DNA of 64,000 nt from assembly GCF_014673495.1 (NCBI RefSeq), contig NZ_CP051006.1:2294001-2358000 (forward strand). The letters run 5' to 3'. The notes under the pieces are model-generated. The model was not told the DNA's origin, ran no database searches, and saw only the letters and a program-made list of their open reading frames with translations. The DNA is from Streptomyces griseofuscus (lineage in GTDB: Bacteria; Actinomycetota; Actinomycetes; Streptomycetales; Streptomycetaceae). Each line of letters starts with the position of its first letter. Position 1 is the stretch's first letter. Shown here one piece after another: positions 60,394 through 64,000 of the stretch. The translations under genes were made by a program, and so were the position numbers.

Positions 60394-61689
60394 GTGACCG
60401 TCTTGCACGATTCCCCCCACGCCCCCGTCGTCGACGACGAGGCCGAGATCCTCAACCTCTACCGGGCCCACCTGAGCAAGGGCCGGGCCACGCTCGCCGA
60501 GCTGTTCGGCAGTCATATGGAGGTGGCGTCCGAGGGCGCCTGGCTCACCACCAGTGACGGTGAGCGCTTCCTGAACGCGGGTGGCTACGGCGTGTTCATC
60601 ATGGGCGCCCGGCACCCGATCGTCATGGAGGAGGTGGAGCGCCAGCTGCGCACCCACCCCACCGCGACCCGCATCCTGCTGGAGCCGACGGTGGCCCGCG
60701 CCGCCGAGGCGCTGGTGTCGGTGCTGCCCACCGGCCTGGACCGGGTGCACTTCGCGCTGTCCGGCGCCGAGGCGGTGGAGACCGGTCTGAAGCTGGCCCG
60801 CGCGGGCGGCTTCAAGCGGACCGTCTCGATGCGCGGCGGCTACCACGGCAAGACGCTGGGCGCCCTGTCGGCGACCGCGAAGGAGGTCTACCAGGCGCCG
60901 TTCCGGCCGCTGATCCCCGACTTCCAGCACCTGCCGTTCGGTGACGCGGACGCCCTGGAGGCCGAGCTGAAGGCCCACCCGGGCGAGGTCTGCGTGATCC
61001 TGGAGCCGGTCCAGGGCGAGGGCGGCGTGATCATCCCGCCCAAGGGCTACCTCAAGCGGGTCGAGGAACTGGTCCGCGAGTACGAGGGCTTCCTCATCCT
61101 CGACGAGGTGCAGTCCGGGTTCGGGCGGCTCGGCGAGTGGTGGGGCGCCGACCTCGAAGGCGTCGTACCGGATGTGCTGCTGGCCGGCAAGGCGCTCGGC
61201 GGCGGTGTGATGCCGGTGTCCGCGGCCGTCGCCACCCGCAAGGCGTTCCGCCCCTTCGACAAGGACCCCTACGTCCACACCGCCACCTTCTCCGGGCAGC
61301 CGGTGCTGATGGCCGCGGTGATGGGCGCGGTCCGCGCCGTCAAGGAGGAGCGCCTGGTCACCCGCTCCATGGACCTCGGTGCCCGGCTGCTGCCGCGGAT
61401 CGCGGAGGTCGCCCACCGCAACATCCCCGAGCTGGTCGTGGACGTCCGCGGCCAGGGTCTGCTCATCGGCGTGGAGCTGGTCGAGGCGGGCCTCGCCGGC
61501 GAGCTGCTGATCGAGCTGTTCAACCACGGCGTCGTCGCCAACCACTCCATGAACGGCAGCTCGGTGGTCCGGTTCACCCCGCCCGCCGTGCTGAGCGACA
61601 CCGACCTCGACTACCTCGTCAACTCCTTTGACCTGGCCACCCGGGACCTCATCAAGGGCGCGGCCACTATGCCGGAAGGCGGTAACTGA
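60394..61689 (+). CDS. class III PLP-dependent aminotransferase
   Basis: 431 residues. The PLP Lys is in LLAGKALGGGVMPVSAAV; the Asp that holds the pyridine ring is in FLILDEVQSGFGR; HTATFSGQP is the usual substrate loop. These enzymes transaminate aldehydes or omega-amino groups. It most likely turns the released chain aldehyde into the primary amine that the N-hydroxylase uses. The GTG start at 60394 has GGAG 11 bp upstream, an over-long spacing. Confidence 0.9.
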   Translation: MTVLHDSPHAPVVDDEAEILNLYRAHLSKGRATLAELFGSHMEVASEGAWLTTSDGERFLNAGGYGVFIMGARHPIVMEEVERQLRTHPTATRILLEPTVARAAEALVSVLPTGLDRVHFALSGAEAVETGLKLARAGGFKRTVSMRGGYHGKTLGALSATAKEVYQAPFRPLIPDFQHLPFGDADALEAELKAHPGEVCVILEPVQGEGGVIIPPKGYLKRVEELVREYEGFLILDEVQSGFGRLGEWWGADLEGVVPDVLLAGKALGGGVMPVSAAVATRKAFRPFDKDPYVHTATFSGQPVLMAAVMGAVRAVKEERLVTRSMDLGARLLPRIAEVAHRNIPELVVDVRGQGLLIGVELVEAGLAGELLIELFNHGVVANHSMNGSSVVRFTPPAVLSDTDLDYLVNSFDLATRDLIKGAATMPEGGN

Positions 61690-61691
61690 TC

Positions 61692-62174
61692 GTGCGGCAC
61701 GTCGAACTCGAATCCCTGATTCCCGCGGAGCAGGCCGAGGAGGTCCTGCACGCCGTACGGCGCTGGGAGAAGTACCCGGACCTCGCGCCGCACGTCAACG
61801 CGACCACCGTGCACTCCGCGTACCCCGAGCCCAAGCCCTCCTCCAGCTGGGAGCTGCACTTCCGCAGCGGCCTGCTGCGCTGGACCGAGGACGACACGGT
61901 GCTGCCGGAGGCGGGCGAGATCCGCTTCGAGCAGTCCGACGGCGACTTCGACTCCTTCACCGGCGTCTGGTCGGTCAAGCAGAACGGCGCGGATGTCGTC
62001 GTCCGCTTCGACGCCGACTTCGACTTCGGCATCCCGAGCCTGGAGGGCATCCTCGACCCGATCGCCGAGCGGGTCATCAAGGAGACGGTCGCCTGGGCCC
62101 TGACCGGTCTGTACCCGGCCGTGCGCATCCAGGGCGGCATCGAGCTGAACACGCCCGCCACGGTCGGCGCGTAA
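61692..62174 (+). CDS. SRPBCC (START/Bet v1-like) cyclase-type protein
   Basis: 160 residues from the GTG at 61692, 2 bp after the aminotransferase stop. VRHVELESLIPAEQAEEVLHAVRRWEKYPDLAP and the alternating beta-sheet with a final long helix (PIAERVIKETVAWAL) are typical of polyketide cyclase/coenzyme Q-binding SRPBCC domains. It should bind a hydrophobic ligand. Tight coupling to the aminotransferase and membrane protein suggests an accessory to N-N bond steps (inference). Confidence 0.82.
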   Translation: MRHVELESLIPAEQAEEVLHAVRRWEKYPDLAPHVNATTVHSAYPEPKPSSSWELHFRSGLLRWTEDDTVLPEAGEIRFEQSDGDFDSFTGVWSVKQNGADVVVRFDADFDFGIPSLEGILDPIAERVIKETVAWALTGLYPAVRIQGGIELNTPATVGA

Positions 62175-62195
62175 CACGGGCCGAAGGAGCTGACC

Positions 62196-62729
62196 ATGGA
62201 CCAGGCGAACCCCTTCGAGACCCCACGCACCTACTCGCTGCACCGCGCCGAGTACCTGGTGGGTCTCGCCGTCACCACCGGGATGATCATCTACCACTTC
62301 GGTGACATCCGCTGGCTGCCGGCGCTCGGACTGTTCCTGTACATCGACCTGATCGGCTACATCCCGGGCGCCATCGCCTTCCGCAAGAGCGGCGGGCAGC
62401 CGATCCACAAGGCGTACTACGTCCTGTACAACGTCATGCACAGCCTCATCACCCAGGGCGCGGTCGCCGCGCTGTGGTGCCTGCTGGTCAAGCCGGAGTG
62501 GGCGCTGCTGGTGCTGCCCTTCCATCTCTTCGGTGACCGGGGCCTGTTCGGCAACTTCATGAAGTCCTTCGCGCTGCCCTTCGAGCCGGTGCGCCAGGAG
62601 GGATACCTCCGCCTCCTGGACGATCTGGGGCTGCCGCACCCCAAGCCGGTCGGGCACGAGATGGACCCGGTGCCGGTCGGGCACGTCCCCGCGCGTCCCG
62701 TCGTCCGGGAGACGGAGGCCGTACGATGA
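62196..62729 (+). CDS. four-helix membrane protein with His/Asp motifs, VlmO-like candidate
   Basis: 177 residues from the ATG at 62196 with GAAGGAG 6 bp upstream. Four hydrophobic segments (YLVGLAVTTGMIIYHFG, LGLFLYIDLIGYIPGAI, NVMHSLITQGAVAALWCLL, WALLVLPFHLFGD) carry polar residues: His-Arg-Ala-Glu, His-Phe-Gly-Asp, Met-His, Phe-His-Leu-Phe-Gly-Asp. The pattern could build a metal site in the membrane. The valanimycin cluster has a membrane protein, VlmO, needed for the late azoxy steps; homology is suspected from context and not tested. It overlaps the next gene (ATGA). Confidence 0.7.
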   Translation: MDQANPFETPRTYSLHRAEYLVGLAVTTGMIIYHFGDIRWLPALGLFLYIDLIGYIPGAIAFRKSGGQPIHKAYYVLYNVMHSLITQGAVAALWCLLVKPEWALLVLPFHLFGDRGLFGNFMKSFALPFEPVRQEGYLRLLDDLGLPHPKPVGHEMDPVPVGHVPARPVVRETEAVR

Positions 62730-63274
62730 CCACCGCCGCGACCCCGGTGCGCCGGGCGGTGCGCCAGGACCCGGCCGAGCGCCGGCGGGCCCTGTACCAC
62801 CTGGCCTCCGCGGTGTCCGTGCTCACCACGGGCCCCGAGGAACGGATGCACGGCACCACCGCGAGCACCGTCACCCTGGTCTCGCGCTCGCCCCTGCTGG
62901 TCGGGGTGGTGCTGCGGGCGGGCTCGTCCTTCGCCCGGCTCGCCGCCGCCGAGGGCCGGTTCGCGATCAATGTGCTCGGCGGCGAACAGGCCGACGTGGC
63001 ACGGCGGTTCGCGGACAGCTCGCGGCCCGACGGCAGCGCGTCCTTCGCCGGCCTCGCCTGGACCGCCGACCGCTACGCCCAGGCCCCGCTGATCGCGGGC
63101 GCCCTCGCCCACTATGTCTGCCGGTTCCACTCCGCGCACGCCGCGGGCGACAGCGAGCTGCTGCTCGGCCATGTCGTCCGGGCCACCGCGGACGAGGGCC
63201 TGCCGCTGCTCAGCTACACCGGCGGGCTGTTCGCCGGTTCCCTGCGTCCGGCGAAGGAGACCGCCGCATCATGA
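62726..63274 (+). CDS. flavin reductase, VlmR-like
   Basis: 182 residues of the flavin-reductase-like FMN-binding split barrel: YHLASAVSVLTTGPEERMHGTTASTVTLVSRSPLLVGVVLR, FAINVLGGEQADVARRF and a C-terminal strand with SYTGGLFAG. It makes reduced flavin for a two-component monooxygenase, most likely the acyl-CoA-dehydrogenase-fold hydroxylase at 59118, as VlmR does for VlmH. It overlaps both neighbours by 4 bp. Confidence 0.87.
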   Translation: MTTAATPVRRAVRQDPAERRRALYHLASAVSVLTTGPEERMHGTTASTVTLVSRSPLLVGVVLRAGSSFARLAAAEGRFAINVLGGEQADVARRFADSSRPDGSASFAGLAWTADRYAQAPLIAGALAHYVCRFHSAHAAGDSELLLGHVVRATADEGLPLLSYTGGLFAGSLRPAKETAAS

Positions 63275-64000
63275 CCGCACCCGTTGCCCCCGAGGCCGAC
63301 TGGGAGAAGGCCCCCGGCCTGCTGGACGGCGCGAAGGAACTCACCCTCGGCCCCGAGGAGTGCGACCTCGCCTACTGGTTCACCTCCGTCGCGCAGGGCA
63401 CCCTGCGCGACCGGGGTGCCACCGGCCACCACGCGAACGCCCTGACCCCCGACTTCCTGAAGGCCCCCGGCCCGCTGCGCGAGGCGCTGATCCTGGAGTT
63501 CGGCTTCCGGGCCCTCTCCGAGGAGCTGGCCACCCGGCTGCTCGGCCACTACGTGACCATCGCGCCCTCCATCCCCGAGATGGAGTTCTACGCCACCCAG
63601 CTGATCGACGAGGCACGGCACGCCCGGGTCTTCCGTCAGCACCTGGTGGACCTCGGCATCCCACAGAGCACGCTGCTGCGGGAGATCGAGGAGATGACCC
63701 AGGACTACCGCAAGCGGGTCCTGAACCCGGTGGTGGACTTCACCCTGGACATCGTCCGCGACAAGGCCGACTTCCCCGGCGGCGTCGGTGTGTTCGCCAT
63801 CATCATCGAGGGCGTCCTCGCCCCCGCCGCCGAGCTCAGCGAGCGCAAGTGGACCCCGCTGTCCCCGGCGACCGGCGAGATCTCCCGCGGCACCGCCATC
63901 GACGAGATCCGCCACCTCACCGTGGCCAGCACCATCCTGCGCGACCACCTGGTCGAGCACCCCGAGTACACCCCCCGGCTCCTGGAGATCCTGCGCTCGG
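63271..64000 (+). CDS. ferritin-like diiron N-oxygenase, VlmB/AurF-type (3' end beyond the window)
   Basis: The first 243 residues are present. The four-helix-bundle diiron ligands appear as Glu in FGFRALSEELATRLL, ExxH in LIDEARHARVF, Glu in IIIEGVLAPAAEL and a second ExxH in AIDEIRHLTVAS. Non-heme diiron enzymes of this class oxidise amines or hydrazines. The start is the ATG at 63271 with GAAGGAGA upstream, overlapping the reductase stop. In an azoxy pathway it would act on the N-N intermediate. The gene continues past base 64000. Confidence 0.8.
   Translation, partial: MTAPVAPEADWEKAPGLLDGAKELTLGPEECDLAYWFTSVAQGTLRDRGATGHHANALTPDFLKAPGPLREALILEFGFRALSEELATRLLGHYVTIAPSIPEMEFYATQLIDEARHARVFRQHLVDLGIPQSTLLREIEEMTQDYRKRVLNPVVDFTLDIVRDKADFPGGVGVFAIIIEGVLAPAAELSERKWTPLSPATGEISRGTAIDEIRHLTVASTILRDHLVEHPEYTPRLLEILRS

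Overview
The window is high-GC actinobacterial DNA, almost certainly from a Streptomyces. The evidence is strong third-position GC bias, many GTG starts and ATGA/GTGA gene overlaps, an intact dasR-dasABC-dasD chitobiose locus with DasR operators, rare TTA (bldA-type) leucine codons in regulators, and a SARP-type promoter architecture.

Left third (1-18.2 kb). This part is accessory and regulatory. It opens with a truncated DUF6545 membrane protein, a PAP2-like membrane protein, a HAD hydrolase, an NAD-binding dehydrogenase and a pair of minus-strand P-loop proteins, one of them fused to an XRE domain. Two paralogous zinc-ribbon XRE regulators follow (4.8 and 7.6 kb), each with an in-frame TTA codon, together with a 2H phosphoesterase. 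A plus-strand run at 7.9-13.8 kb encodes a SAM methyltransferase, a dimethylformamidase-beta-like protein, a glycosyltransferase, a large membrane protein, an FkbM methyltransferase and a histidine phosphatase. Next come a methionyl-tRNA synthetase with an unusual KFSTS loop, a nucleotide-sugar dehydrogenase and an NDP-sugar epimerase. The products suggest a decorated glycan or glycolipid.

Mobile-element scar (18.4-26.9 kb). A 32-nt piece matching the 3' end of RNase P RNA, an excisionase, an integrase split by an in-frame TGA, a second frameshifted integrase and three clusters of helically phased GGGAC repeats mark a decayed integrative element or tandem elements. The cargo is a MOSC/ferredoxin-reductase fusion and a TetR-SDR-NMT1-like operon. 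At 27.1-32.4 kb a tightly overlapping five-gene operon (Fe/2OG dioxygenase, DUF6271-like protein, type III PLP decarboxylase, GNAT, MFS) looks like a small uncharacterised biosynthetic unit. At 33.1-38.9 kb lies the conserved das locus.

Right part (38.9 kb to the end). This is a large biosynthetic cluster that I interpret as an aliphatic azoxy-type pathway related to valanimycin. It carries counterparts of VlmK (MmgE/PrpD), VlmJ (diacylglycerol-kinase fold), VlmF (DHA2 exporters), VlmH (amine N-hydroxylase of acyl-CoA dehydrogenase fold), VlmR (flavin reductase), and candidate VlmO- and VlmB-like proteins. These are combined with a one-module type I PKS, a free ACP, an AMP ligase, a KSIII-like enzyme, a type II thioesterase, a P450, an aldehyde dehydrogenase and a class III aminotransferase. 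The likely logic is: a fatty/polyketide chain is made, converted to an aldehyde, transaminated to an amine, N-hydroxylated, coupled to an amino acid by genes expected beyond base 64000, oxidised to the azoxy, and finally dehydrated through a phosphate ester. Five promoters in this cluster carry GTCAG-type direct repeats every 11 bp. In the clearest cases the last repeat lies exactly 8 bp before a -10 element, the signature of SARP activation.
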